Position numbers and translations under genes: made by a program. Shown in pieces: positions 24,509 to 35,580 of a DNA stretch of 64,000 bases (the stretch's first letter is position 1; each line of letters opens with the position of its first letter). The notes below the pieces were generated by a model. It saw only the letters and a list, made by a program, of their open reading frames with translations. It was not told the origin of the DNA and did not search any database. The DNA is taken from the NCBI GenBank assembly GCA_015227615.1, contig JAALGZ010000041.1:186001-250000 (forward strand), given 5' to 3'. This DNA is from Labyrinthula sp. Ha (Eukaryota; Sar; Bigyra; Labyrinthulida; Labyrinthulaceae).

Positions 24509-25333
24509 ATGGCAACACTAATGAACAATGACTTTAACCGTTTATTAAGAGTTCATGTTGGAATAAATGAGGAAGAAAAAAACTCAAGCGAAGAAATGCT
24601 TTTAAGCTACAGAACGTTGGTTTCTCGAAGTTCATATATTGGTGTTTGCTTTAAGGATGCTGTAGATTACTTCAAGGACAATGTCTTAGTAATCGGGAAG
24701 GCTCAACAGATTTGGTTCACTTGCAAAGGCCATATTGTGAAAACTACCGTGCCCTTCGGCGTTATTTGGGATCTTTTTGTTGAAGTCAACGAAGTTGAAC
24801 TTAAATTCGATGTTCATTTCGGAAAGGTTAGATCTGGACGTTTACCTGAACCACCGTTCTCAGTTCAAGAAACGGAATTGGCGTTTTTTTCTGCATTGAA
24901 ACAATCCTTGTACTTGCGGGATCTAACAGTTTCACCCATTCGAAGCCTTACAGCAGAAGATCAGGATAAGCTATGGTCTTCAATAGTTCAAAGTAACAGC
25001 GATAGCTATTTATCGGTGATGCGTTCCATTGAAGTAGCAAGGAAAAAGCTTAAGAGCAAAGACTCTGGAAAATCGTTGCCTATTAGAATCCTATCCTTAT
25101 CCAAAGAAAATAGCAGAATAACTTTTCAGCAGCCAATTGTTCCAATGGATACTAAGAACCTCTCAAGCCTTTTTTGTGATTTAGAATTTGGGTCATTCAC
25201 AGTTTTCTGCAGTGGGCAGAAAGTGGAAATACATGACAATAATCTAGCAAAACTAATACAAGAACAAAGAAGCGTTGATGGATTTTGTTATTTTGCTTTA
25301 AAAGAAGTTGATCAAGAAGTAGAGAACACTTAG
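24509..25333 (+). CDS. ATG5: Autophagy protein ATG5 (274 aa)
   Basis: ATG5 is conjugated to ATG12 and, with ATG16, forms the E3-like complex that lipidates ATG8 on forming autophagosomes. The ATG at 24,509 gives MATLMNND; the frame is open slightly further upstream only through a TTG. The order fits ATG5: an N-terminal ubiquitin fold (LLRVHVGI...SYIGVCFKD), the VPFGVIWDLF block (the human counterpart is P-x-G-V-L-x-D-L), a FDVHF strand, FFSALKQSLYLRDL, LPIRILSL and the C-terminal DGFCYFAL (human DNFLHI region). Lys131 in SALKQS falls where human Lys130, the ATG12 acceptor, lies. The length of 274 matches the human 275. The 3' end overlaps the convergent mannosyltransferase by 36 nt. No introns are needed. 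Confidence 0.92.
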   Translation: MATLMNNDFNRLLRVHVGINEEEKNSSEEMLLSYRTLVSRSSYIGVCFKDAVDYFKDNVLVIGKAQQIWFTCKGHIVKTTVPFGVIWDLFVEVNEVELKFDVHFGKVRSGRLPEPPFSVQETELAFFSALKQSLYLRDLTVSPIRSLTAEDQDKLWSSIVQSNSDSYLSVMRSIEVARKKLKSKDSGKSLPIRILSLSKENSRITFQQPIVPMDTKNLSSLFCDLEFGSFTVFCSGQKVEIHDNNLAKLIQEQRSVDGFCYFALKEVDQEVENT

Positions 25334-26146
25334 TCCGGTGACAACCAGCAAGGCAAAGCAGCCCAAAACTGCAGATGGAGATTTGAACCACGCAAGAGAG
25401 AGAACATGTAACAAGTAGAGTACGAATTGCATAGCTGTAAGTTTGCTTTCACCAGCAACTCTTTCCTTGAAAACAATTGGTACCTCTGAAACCTTGGAGG
25501 GATCACACTCCACACCACTTTTAACCAATAACTCCAACCCAATTTTATAACCTAAAGGATTAAGTGTTTGAGATTCAGCTTTTTCCATGGTTGTATTTGA
25601 GAAGGCAAAAAAGCCTGACATAGGATCTGTAACTTTGGTGAAGGGGAGGGTCAGCATAGTTGCACCGAAAGAAATTATACGCCGAATGAACGACATCCCA
25701 TCATACTCGCCACCACCAACATTTCGGCTACCTACAGAAAAACTTTTTCCTTTGTTCACTATCTCGTTTATCAAACTGGGTACAGATTCTGGTTCATGTT
25801 GCAAATCAGCATCCATAACCACAAAGCAGTCCATTGTCTTCTTATCCATAAAAAGCTTTTTATATTGACGTAAGCCAAATAAAACTGCAGAGGATAATCC
25901 TTTTCCTTCTTCTTTTGTTCTTGTGTACAGAAAGATTTGGCTCTCTTGTGAAGGTTCGTGTTGAAGATAATCGTCAAGAGCTAACCTACTGTCTTCACTT
26001 CCTCCTTTGGAGGCTGAGAAGTCATCGACAAGAATAATACGCCATTTAAACTTAGACAGAGATTTTGAGAGTCGCTTTAGCAGAGGTTGGATGTTCAACG
26101 CTTCTTCATAACACGGAATGACTATAAGTACATTTGGCTTAGACAT
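25298..26146 (-). CDS. Dolichol-phosphate mannose synthase-like GT2 glycosyltransferase (282 aa)
   Basis: This enzyme transfers mannose (or glucose) from a sugar nucleotide to dolichyl phosphate at the ER, feeding N-glycosylation, O-mannosylation and GPI anchors. The GT-A blocks are visible: VIPCYEEALNI (residues 9-19), VDDFSAS (40-46), the nucleotide/metal motif MDADLQHEP (111-119), GSRNVGGGEYDG (139-150), DPMSGFFAF (174-182) and VPIVFKERVAGESK (222-235), which matches the DPM family V-P-I-x-F-x-x-R-x-x-G-x-S-K. The C-terminus has two hydrophobic runs, about 238-253 and 258-280, so it may anchor itself in the membrane like the yeast-type enzyme. A dolichol-phosphate glucosyltransferase cannot be fully excluded. 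The stop lies inside the 3' end of ATG5. Confidence 0.88.
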   Translation of the reverse strand: MSKPNVLIVIPCYEEALNIQPLLKRLSKSLSKFKWRIILVDDFSASKGGSEDSRLALDDYLQHEPSQESQIFLYTRTKEEGKGLSSAVLFGLRQYKKLFMDKKTMDCFVVMDADLQHEPESVPSLINEIVNKGKSFSVGSRNVGGGEYDGMSFIRRIISFGATMLTLPFTKVTDPMSGFFAFSNTTMEKAESQTLNPLGYKIGLELLVKSGVECDPSKVSEVPIVFKERVAGESKLTAMQFVLYLLHVLSLAWFKSPSAVLGCFALLVVTGLSVLYFLINFF

Positions 26147-29100
26147 ATTTACTTATGGGTATGTGCAGTTTTGCTTAATTTTGGGAGTATTCTCATCTGA
26201 TGTAACCCCTTAGTCCAGACATCAGAGTCCAGAGCACAAAGTTTTTAGTAATATTCCATTCTACTAAGTCTAGTCACTACAGGAGGTTCTACAAAAACTA
26301 TTTAAGAAGTTTTATGAGGAAATATGTTTTTCCTATTCCAATGAATACTGTCTAAACTTTAGTGTAAGTAAGAATACATCTTTACATCCATGGCTTTCAA
26401 TAATTTTTGAGAACTTACCACCGCCACTGTATAAAGGCCCTTTAATATCTATTCCTCTGAACTTTAAACTGGGATTTTATTTTATTAATCTAGTCATTAT
26501 TGGTGAAATAATGGTATTGGTTGTTATCGTTATAGAGCCTATTTTCCCTTAACGTTGGTATTTGCAGCCATTGATAATTTTGCTTGCACTATAACATGAG
26601 TGAGTGGTTATCGCTCTTAGTTGCAGATGTTTCCTTCTAAAATTATTTAAATTTTATTGCGGGAAAATGAAACACCTATCAGGATGTTTCCCCTGGCCGA
26701 AAAGAAATATATCTTTTACTAACCAAGCTTGACTCTCGCTTATAGAGAGATCATTTCAGCAATCAGAATCTCATGCAAATTAGGAAGAAATCTCGATAGG
26801 AGACTTAGAATTAGTTGGAGAAAGGATTCTAAGAAAATTTAATTTTATCAGAAAAGAAATATTTTTGCAACTAAGAATAGAGAAAATGCAGGTAGAGAAG
26901 TAGGATACATGCACTAGTAAAAGATGAGAAAAATGTACACCGAGATTGTTTCTATTAAGAACCTTAAAACGTTATCTAAGTTTTAAGCATTATTATAACA
27001 AATTTACAAGAGAAAAAACGAAATTTATCGTTACCTAGATTTTTCTGGTCAATTAAAAGACAAAAACTTTATCATAAAGACCTCTAACCTTTCGGAACTT
27101 GCTCAGAAAGGACTTCGAGTAATATTTTCTTTACAATTAGCATGATATATACCCCTAACATAAGGTAGTTTTCCACTATATTTTGTAAAAAACTCTTAGG
27201 ATACATGAATCTACCAAGATTGTTCGTACTGCTCAATGTTCAAAATAACTTATCCATCCGAATGACTGTAGATTCAAAGGGATTGATCTTTAAGACAAAA
27301 TACTGTTATAGGTTTAACATAACAACCAGATTAGCAAAGCTGATTAAGAAAGATATAAGAAAAAGTTTTTGCTGAAAACAAGGTACCATAATTGTCTAGA
27401 ATTGGAAATTAACTCTCTGGGCTACAAAATGAGCAAACCTACAAGCTTCTTTGGAGTGTGTGTGTCACTGTTATGCTAAAATGTCTATAATTTTCTCCTG
27501 TGGTATTACAGAAAACAGGTAATATATTTTTTTCGACCTAACATAAAAGTGATTATTTAGAACTATTTCTTGGTAGAATATATAGTATCTCCTTTATTGA
27601 AGTCAGATATCTCAATTAACTGGTATCGGTGAACTAAAGTAAGCATTCTCTTGTAGCATCTCTTCATGGTAACTGAGCTCGGTGAATTAAGTCTACAGGC
27701 CAACTTTTGATCATAATCTAAGTTTTTTGTACATTTGGGCCTCAATTCAAATTAAGGTCAGTACCTTAAGTATTAAAAAAGCCTTTCGACTTTTTCCAAG
27801 AAGATGTCACGATTCTGTGTATCATACAGTTATTTCAAAACCATAATCAGGGCAGTTATACTTCTCTTGAGCTGGTTTCCTATGATTTTGTTGAAAGCTG
27901 TACCAATGCTTTGAAATGGTTTAGTTAAGATTATTTACACCCATCCAGAAAATATGCTCTTTCTTATGAAGTATACTTGCGAAATGTGTACAGCATAAAA
28001 GAAACCAAGAAAAAAACGATATATGGAAATGGTCGTTGTAATACTTGCAAGAAGATCTGACACAATATTTTTAGATCAATGTAAAGACGACTGTAGTTTT
28101 ATTTGGTTCTATACAGATATAGCTATCGTTGACGTATTAGTATCAGCTAACGATTAGCTAACGTTAGAGCAATTACGTTTACCACAATTTTCTGAACTTT
28201 GCTCCCAACGTTACATAATTGTTAATTAGCACTTCAACGATATATTATCGTATGATCACTTAATATTGAGAATTCTAAGTTTAGCTATATCAAACAAAAC
28301 TCATGGAGCATGTATAATGAAGAAGAAAACACAAAACGTCGAAAATAAATAAAGGGTAAGCAGGGAAAGCCAATTCTAACTGCCAAAAGTTAGAAGCTGT
28401 CATCTTTAAACACATAATCACTTCTGGTGTAACGTCCGCTTTGTATAAAGTCTTAGTTCCTGGTGATTTATAGTCAGATCTTTCACATGAAGAAGTTGAA
28501 AACACATTTAAAATTGAGAAGATGCTTGCAGTCTCAGGGTTTTATTTTATAGTTTCTGAAGGCCCAATGCTAATTCTGAAAGGTAGATTTCCCTTGATGC
28601 TATTATTTTTGATACTTTTAACTATTAGCAGAAGTTCATAGGGAAAGATAAAATTAAAGCAAGGATCCAGAAAGAAGCAAATCTTGTAGTATAATTTGCT
28701 AAGAGTTGGATTTGCAAAGTCTAATGTGACCAACTCCCATTAAGTTTTGAAATCAATTCCATCTTGGACATCTCATTGCTCACCTGATTTTTCCATATAC
28801 ATTCTCTCTTAATATGAGAGAAAATCATCTCACTGCTTCATCAACCTTAATGTTGAGCTATTGTTACTAAAAGATTATTTCGTTTCTAAATTTGTCCAAT
28901 TCGAGGTGTATCCCTTCAAAGAATGAATCAATAGCGGGATTATCTTGATTGCAGGTTTTGAAGACTTTGAAAGCCTTCACGCAATAAAGATAGCTGTATT
29001 GTTAGTGTTAATGTTGGCTTATTTTTACCGACATCAGTTACGCGTAACTCAAAATGCCGTTTACCACTACTGTTGGCTTTATCCAGGGGTATAGAATAAG

Positions 29101-30774
29101 AAAAGTTTTTCCTTTGAAGAATATAAAATATCCATGCTCAAACCAACTCAAAATAGATCTACTTAATTTTGATGAACATCAGACACCTGACTAAATTCCT
29201 CATAATTTCTCGGTCACTTTCACAATGAAAAACTTATTATTAGGATAATGGGCATGATGATAACGATGCTGCTCACTGCCAAATCTAAAAACTCTTGCAA
29301 CAGTTTATAGAAGAGCCAAAGATCAAAATCACGAAGATTTTATTCAATTTTTGAGAACTCAAAAAAGGAAAATAGACAAGACTGATTGCAATGGCAAGAT
29401 ATATATTATTGATGCATACAAGCTCACTTTTACTAAACTGACTTATACCTATGCGAAGAAAAAATTCCAGGACGAGAGTCGTTATTTGATGACCCAGGAA
29501 AGATTTTGAAGAAGTTGAGTGAGTGCACGTTGTTATTGAACCCAGAACTGAAGGAAGAAGTGGGGTATATAGTCCAGTGAGGAGGATTTTTTTGGGGTGT
29601 TCATATGCCACCACTGAAATCGTTTGGAATAATTAAGTTTTACTTCAATGGTACTAGCGTAATCAGTTTTCATATTATTTCCAAAATTTTCGATTTAGTT
29701 GAGTAAGCATGTAAAGCATTCATTTTACATGATTAAAGTTAGGCTTGGCTTCTTGTATTAAGATTAGAGACTAGGATAAAGTAGGAAGTAGGTTTAACAA
29801 TTTAGAACTCGTTCAACAAAAACTTCTTTTTCTTTTTTGTTTTTAACTCCAATCTTTTTTTTACAACTCTCAATTACATATACGAAAGACATGGAGAGAA
29901 ACCAAACAGCAGGAACATGCAATCAATTAGATTAAGACCCGTTGGCGTTATGCACTTTTTCACTATTGAAATACAAATATTCCTCAGAATTGAGCACCTT
30001 TTCCAAGCCACACAAGAGGAGAAGAAAGTTCTGGGTAGCAGGACCATATGAAATTATTTTCCATGAGGAATTAACTAAAGCTTTTCTGAGGATCCTAAAT
30101 TAAGAACCCGATAAGAGCTTTAATTTTCATGACAGACTCTTGAGAATTGCATTACCCATGAGTTTTTTAGTGAATATGAGTTTAATGATCTCCAATTACT
30201 CAGTGAAGAATTTTCTCATTCTACACCCATACTCAGATTCAGCGAATCACTGGAAATTTTCCATAAAAGTCTGAATAAATCCCAATGGAGAACTCGCTCT
30301 GTATCCCTGTTAAATTTCTAGCCCCACAACAGCAACTAGTGCTATATAAAGGTTAATATTGTAAGGGCTTAAAAAGTATAGGTTTATTTTAAAGTACTCT
30401 TGTCAATGGTGGATAGTTTCGCACCGTACCATTAAATGCAATACATACCTATTAACAAGGGAAGCTGTAACAACAGAAATATTTAAAATTAAGAATAAAA
30501 CTTTGTTGGCAGAGCTTATATAATATGGACCAAGCTAACACAGTATTGAGCCCGGATATATAAAACGGAGAATATTTAAAAATAGTTTAGCAAATGCTAT
30601 TTGGGAGGTTATTGTTTGTTCTGAAGGACGGCACAAACAGTTTTATATTACTGTAAGAATTTGTCACAGCTGCATAGAAGGATTTTCAGACCTTAGACAA
30701 CTGTATTTATCGAACTAAATTAAGGGTTTACTTACTTTACAAAGGCATTGCAATTGTAGTCTATAAATGAATCT
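26147..30774. other. Gene-free AT-rich region
   Basis: Nothing supportable was found. Open frames are short and often doubled on the opposite strand (for example 29,285-29,614), without family motifs. Confidence 0.55.
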
Positions 30775-30789
30775 AAACACCTGATTCTG
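30775..30789 (+). repeat. 15-bp target site duplication, left copy
   Basis: AAACACCTGATTCTG. An identical copy is at 31,053-31,067, on the far side of the SINE-like insertion. Confidence 0.9.
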
Positions 30790-31052
30790 CCGCACCGCGC
30801 TGGTGCGGCAGCTAATGCCCCATGGATTCCCCAAGTCGCCAGGGCCTTATACGTAAGGCACTTAGCTTTGAATGAATGGCTCCGTGGAGTATGAGTGATT
30901 CAAGTTTTCAGTGCCATGACAGGAAAACGTGCCGGGGGGTTGGCTTAGTGGGTTCAAGTCCCACACGACGCAAGAAAGGGCTTTGGGTCAGTTATGTCCT
31001 CCTTGTAAGACCGAAGGGTTTCCAACCTCCGAGTAGCCCCCCCCCAAAAAAA
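30790..31052 (+). mobile_element. SINE-like insertion with a tRNA-derived arm (263 bp)
   Basis: This is a GC-rich block in AT-rich DNA, bounded by a perfect 15-bp duplication and ending in a run of C then A, the signature of LINE-machinery (target-primed) insertion. Its 5' end is a perfect 7-bp hairpin, CCGCACC/GGTGCGG (30,790-30,808). At 30,941-30,951 it has TGGCTTAGTGG, a good RNA polymerase III A box. This runs directly into GGTTCAAGTCC (30,951-30,961), a good B box. The latter forms a canonical tRNA T arm at 30,948-30,964 (5-bp stem GTGGG/CCCAC, 7-nt loop TTCAAGT). A normal tRNA has an anticodon arm between the boxes; here it is absent. No protein is encoded. The perfect duplication and tail suggest a recent insertion. 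Confidence 0.8.
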
Positions 31053-31067
31053 AAACACCTGATTCTG
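31053..31067 (+). repeat. 15-bp target site duplication, right copy
   Basis: This is identical to 30,775-30,789 and is fused to the A-rich tail of the SINE-like element. Confidence 0.9.
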
Positions 31068-32273
31068 TGTCGTTACCCCTCATCTAGAAAACGGTATTCG
31101 AGAAAGCTGGTCGTCACAGTAAAGTACTGCCTTTTCAAGATTCAGTGATTAAGGACTGAAAAATGTGGTAGATAGTGGTCATATACCACATGACAAGAGA
31201 ACTTTCAGAACGCTGTACCCATCTATTAGATGTAGTCTTCATACGTCTTCCCTTTTTCAGATTCTTGTTCCATAGACATGTTGTTGCCACTCGATCGACA
31301 TTTGTTAAGTATATGTCCAGAGGCATTCTTAGACATCTTAAAAGATGTAGCCACATGGATTCATCAAAATATAAGCACCTACTAAGGGCTTAATCCAGTT
31401 ATCAGTCTCTATGTAAATTCTTAATTACTGTTGCCTATCCCTTTTCTGTTCATAATTCACGAGGGCTATTTCTCTCGACAAGAGTTCAAGGTCAACATTT
31501 TGACTTCAACTCTTACATAATGTAGGAATCAATGAAGAACCTGTTTCGTGTGCTACACATGAAACTATTCAGTTAATATTCGAAACCCTATTTTGTCCGA
31601 TTATTACCTAGTGCATAATCTCTTAGCGTATATGAAATAGCTAATTAACGGTGGACGTATTTCTGTAAAACTAAGCATATATAGTCTTATATAAATAATG
31701 GCCAAAGACCAAGCAAGACTTAATTCTGTATCCTCTTGTTTTATTGAATATAGTTATTGTAATTAAAAAGAAAACTTAGTCTCTTGCAACTTGGCAAGGT
31801 TTTCTTCTAAAGCTCCCAATAAGTTTTTTCTTGGTAGTTTCCATTCATTGTCCATTATCTTTAGCTGATACAAGAACAGCACGAGGTACCTGTTCTTCTA
31901 AGAAATTTCGGTACCACTAAGTGGGATTTCGAGTTATAAGTTTTCTTTCTATACAGAACTAAGCTCTTCCCCTTTTTGCGTAGTCGAGACTGGTGTTCTT
32001 GTACAACTCTAGTTCATAATCTCAAATAGTAAACCTGGTCTGTTATTCATCAACTTAAGTATATTTAGAGAGAAGAGCCAAAAAACCAAGATGACCAATA
32101 TATAGTTCGACGCTAGTCAAAACTAGAACCAAAACTTTGTCACGAAATTGCGTTAATATATTTCCAGCTATACAACTAATAAACTACTTCAAGCTAGGTA
32201 TATTCGAACACAAAACATAAGTTCTATTAATATCTTTGTATTTTCATGAAAAACATTCCTCAACTAAACACAA
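31068..32273. other. Gene-free AT-rich region
   Basis: Short frames occur on both strands at 31,135-31,393, without a recognised motif. No gene can be supported. The right end holds the 3' UTR of the minus-strand kinase. Confidence 0.5.
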
Positions 32274-33701
32274 CTATGCAAATATTGACACTCTTTTTCT
32301 TCTTTTTTCTCTTCTAACAACTACATTCTTACCATCGATGTTATCTACAGCAAGCCCATAGTTTTCAAACCACTCGTGTTGGAGTGCTTCTTCTACACTG
32401 ATTCTTTCATTTACATCCACAGTAAGCATTTTCTTGCATAAATCTCTTGCAGCCGGATCAACTTCTTCCCAGTCCCCGTCATAAAGATAGCTGAAAGGAT
32501 CGCATTCACCACCATCCACTCCATAGTCAGCGAGCGAAAAGGAGTTCCATTTCTTTTGCTGAAGATGTGGAAATGGCAAAAAACCTAGTAGTGCAATGTG
32601 TAGGACTACACCAAGTGACCAAACGTCACTCTTTGCCGAAAACTCCTTATTCAATATAATCTCTGGTGCTGCATAAGAAGGAGACCCAACAGGTCTAAGG
32701 AGTTTTCCCTTTTTATTTAGTTTTCCGGCGTGACCAAAATCAATTAGAACAACATCTGCCACGTTCAATGCATTTCTTCTCATAATATTTTCTAACTTAA
32801 TATCTAAATGGCAAAAATTGATAGAATGAAGAAAACTCGTAGCGGTCAAAATTCTAAGTATAATTTCTGCTGCGTGTTGCTGCAACAAAGGTTCAAAATC
32901 TCTTTCGTTCATAACTGTAAACAAATCTCCTCCAGAAAGATATTCTGTCAAGATATGTGATCGGATTGGGCTATCAAAGGTGTGAATATACTCACAGATA
33001 TTCGGATGCTTGCCATTTTCTTTAACAGCATGAAACACTTCGGTTTCTCGTCCAGAGTGTCCTTTCTCTACCGTCTTAACAGCTGCAACCTGATTGAACC
33101 TTTTGTTCAGATTCGCAACTCTTTTTCTAGCCTGGTTTACTTCAATGCTTTCCATCCGAACGATCTTTTTACCATTAAACCCGTGATTATTCTCCACTTC
33201 TCGAACTTGTGTAGGATCAAGGTCATAGTTAATGTTCATCTTTGGAACTCCTTTTCTAACAACTCCTTCTACTCCAGATCCCAGCACTTCTCCTATCTCA
33301 AAATACTCTTGAAGTTGAGGCTGTCTCAGTTCATTAGTAGTTCTTGATATTTTTTGTCTTAGAGAATAGTATTTAGGGTCATTACAGCTTGATCCCACTT
33401 CGGGGTAAAACTTCTCAAAAAAGTCTGTGTCCCCGTTTTTCGCTAGAACAAACGGGTTCTCCTCATAACTTGAACCAGAGAATCCTTTCTTTTTGGAGAA
33501 TGACATTTGAGAGTCCCTTATAGGCTTAAGTCGAAGAGATATTGATCTCTTCCAGTTTGTTTCATAGGTTTCACGCGACTGTGCAATCGAAGACCCAACA
33601 AGAGGAATGGCGCGTTCTTGCAAATTGAGGAGTGGGTTAAGCATCCGTGAATGAGTTAGCTGTTTTCCATAGTGTGCTGTTAGTATAGGTAATTTGTGCA
33701 T
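32274..33701 (-). CDS. CAMK-like serine/threonine protein kinase (475 aa)
   Basis: This is a single-exon gene with an ATG at 33,701. Residues 1-130 form a low-similarity N-terminal region. The kinase domain runs from about 134 to 446: glycine loop VLGSGVEGVV (139-148), Lys209 in VAAVK, a likely alpha-C glutamate at 219 or 221, catalytic loop HLDIKLEN (298-305, Asp300), DFG at 321-323, activation segment with GSPSYAAPE (APE 345-347), DVWSLGV (359-365) and the final EWF helix. Between the glycine loop and Lys209 there is an insert of about 50-55 residues. The usual HRD arginine is leucine (HLD), so it is a non-RD kinase, and activation-loop phosphorylation may be less important. All catalytic residues are present, so it should be active. 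The closest general class is CAMK/CDPK, but no EF hands follow. It ends in a basic tail. Confidence 0.9.
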   Translation of the reverse strand: MHKLPILTAHYGKQLTHSRMLNPLLNLQERAIPLVGSSIAQSRETYETNWKRSISLRLKPIRDSQMSFSKKKGFSGSSYEENPFVLAKNGDTDFFEKFYPEVGSSCNDPKYYSLRQKISRTTNELRQPQLQEYFEIGEVLGSGVEGVVRKGVPKMNINYDLDPTQVREVENNHGFNGKKIVRMESIEVNQARKRVANLNKRFNQVAAVKTVEKGHSGRETEVFHAVKENGKHPNICEYIHTFDSPIRSHILTEYLSGGDLFTVMNERDFEPLLQQHAAEIILRILTATSFLHSINFCHLDIKLENIMRRNALNVADVVLIDFGHAGKLNKKGKLLRPVGSPSYAAPEIILNKEFSAKSDVWSLGVVLHIALLGFLPFPHLQQKKWNSFSLADYGVDGGECDPFSYLYDGDWEEVDPAARDLCKKMLTVDVNERISVEEALQHEWFENYGLAVDNIDGKNVVVRREKRRKRVSIFA

Positions 33702-34833
33702 TATTTCTTAAGTTTAACACCGTAGAGGAGCTTGTGATGATGCAGTTTTTCGGAGCAAGTAGTGTCACAGATTTTGTTCTTTTGTTTTCTTTGGATAGCT
33801 TAAACGGGCAAGAATAGACTCGGCTGCTGAATACTTATTCTCGGTAATATCGTGGGAAATTCTTACCAATTTGTGGCTAAGAGCAGTATCAACATTCTAA
33901 TAATGCACCAGTAGTTAATTAGTACATATGCAGTTCCACAGCAGAAACAAGAAACTTTTATGTACTCTAATTAGTGTATTCTAAGTGCTATGGCTTTGCA
34001 AGTGCGAGACTTTAGAATTTAAGCAGGAAATCCTTGTTGATAGTGATGTATATTTTGGGCAGTTTAAGCAACTGGTGAATAGAAAGTCCCCAAGCAAGTT
34101 AAAGTTAACACTGCGTTTTGTACGAACCTTAATGATATAGATTACGTTAGGACTTAATTGGGAAACAGTTTTAACCTCTAAGCTCGCATAGGTTCTAAAA
34201 TGATACATTAGATACAATTATGTTAGACACTTCAAGTATTACATAACTCTGGCTTTGGGCTCCCCAGTCAATCTTAGTCTAGTGGAATATCGTGCTTTGT
34301 GTTGCAACTGTGCCTGGTCTTTCTCTAAAATCTAATAGCTTAATCGATACGAATCTAGGTACTAGTTAGCTGGTATGTCAGAATGACATTATGTTGAAAG
34401 AAAATTGAAATTTTCGCAAAAACTTGTAAAATCAACATCAATTGGAAATCAAAGCACACAAGGCGACATTGCATAAGATTGAGGTATATGCGATGGAACC
34501 GCGAAACATGCCAAAGAGATTACGAAAGATCAACGAGAGTGACGGATTTCTTTCAGGTACTGAAGCTTTTGTGATTGTAAAGTTTTCGGGTTGTGATTCA
34601 TGATTAATGTTGGTTTTCTGGAGGTAAGGCCCATTAGTGTGGATCATCAGCATATAATATAATATGAAAAAAAGAATTTCGGAGAGTATAGGAGGAAAAG
34701 AAATCTTGTTCGCTATTTCATTACTCATAGTTTATCTTGACCCTTTCTTAAGCATGTCCAGTTTAATCTTCTGGAACTAGAAGGATAAGGAAGAAAATAT
34801 TGTTATGTTGTCTTTTGTGATGACATTTTTCAA
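33702..34833. other. Kinase promoter side and gene-free DNA
   Basis: The left end must hold the kinase promoter and 5' UTR. I see no ACGTCA site near its ATG. No other gene is supported. Confidence 0.45.
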
Positions 34834-35580
34834 ATGTCTAAAGCGGAAGAAAAACCATTAAACTCTGCTTCACAAATCTATAAAAGCAGAAACATCCTGG
34901 ACAAGCAAACATTTCTTGCTAAAGTGAAAATACGACTTATGGATACAGATTACTTGCTTACTAGCAATATATTTGACAATGAAAGCACTTTGCTTTTGGT
35001 CTGTACTATTTTGAAACATAATATTGCGTAGTTCGGCGAAAAGAAAGAGCTCAAGCACTCTGACAGAGCCCATAACTGTGAGACAACTATAATTAAGTGG
35101 TTTGAAGGAAACTGCATTAGGAAACAGAACGAGAAAATACTCCAAACCAACCTCGTATATGAGGTAATGACTTTTTGAGCATACAACAAAACCGCCCAGC
35201 TTAATAGAAATTATCTCTACACAAGCGCAAAAATGTTGTTCACGAAGCTAGTGAATCTAGTAGATGAATGAAAGTTATTTCTACTTTCCAAGAACAAGGA
35301 GATACAAAACAGTTTTACAAACAATTTTCTTTTTAAAGAAGTGCCTAATATTATAGCTGAACCACAACCTGTAATATTATTTCTTCGCAACATTGACATT
35401 TCGTCGGTCAACAAGACATTTTATAGTAAGCAAAAATCTTGGGATGAAAGTGTACATGTAAGCCCATATGATGCATGGCAGTTTGATTTACATGAGCTCA
35501 ACACAAACAAGTTCATGATCACAGCCTTCTATGGAGATATAATTCCCTACTGCTGGCGATTTGACAATATAAATCAGTAA
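34834..35580 (+). pseudogene. Decayed 249-codon reading frame, family unknown
   Basis: A single frame stays in register for 747 nt from an ATG, with coding-like composition, but is interrupted by about three stops. Readable blocks include KSRNILDKQTFLAKVKIRL near the start and YDAWQFDLHELNTNKFMITA near the end. The consistent register and amphipathic content suggest a once-functional protein. I do not recognise the family, and it could be a host gene or part of a mobile element. Reassigned stops are unlikely because all three stops end intact genes in this window. Confidence 0.4.

Noticed and set aside
30941-30970. A true tRNA gene
   Set aside because: Only the T arm and an A-box string are present; there is no anticodon arm or acceptor stem pairing, and it lies within a duplicated, tailed insertion.
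34834-35580. Reassigned stop codons as an explanation for the interrupted frame
   Set aside because: TAA, TAG and TGA all terminate intact genes in this window, so a standard code is the simpler reading.
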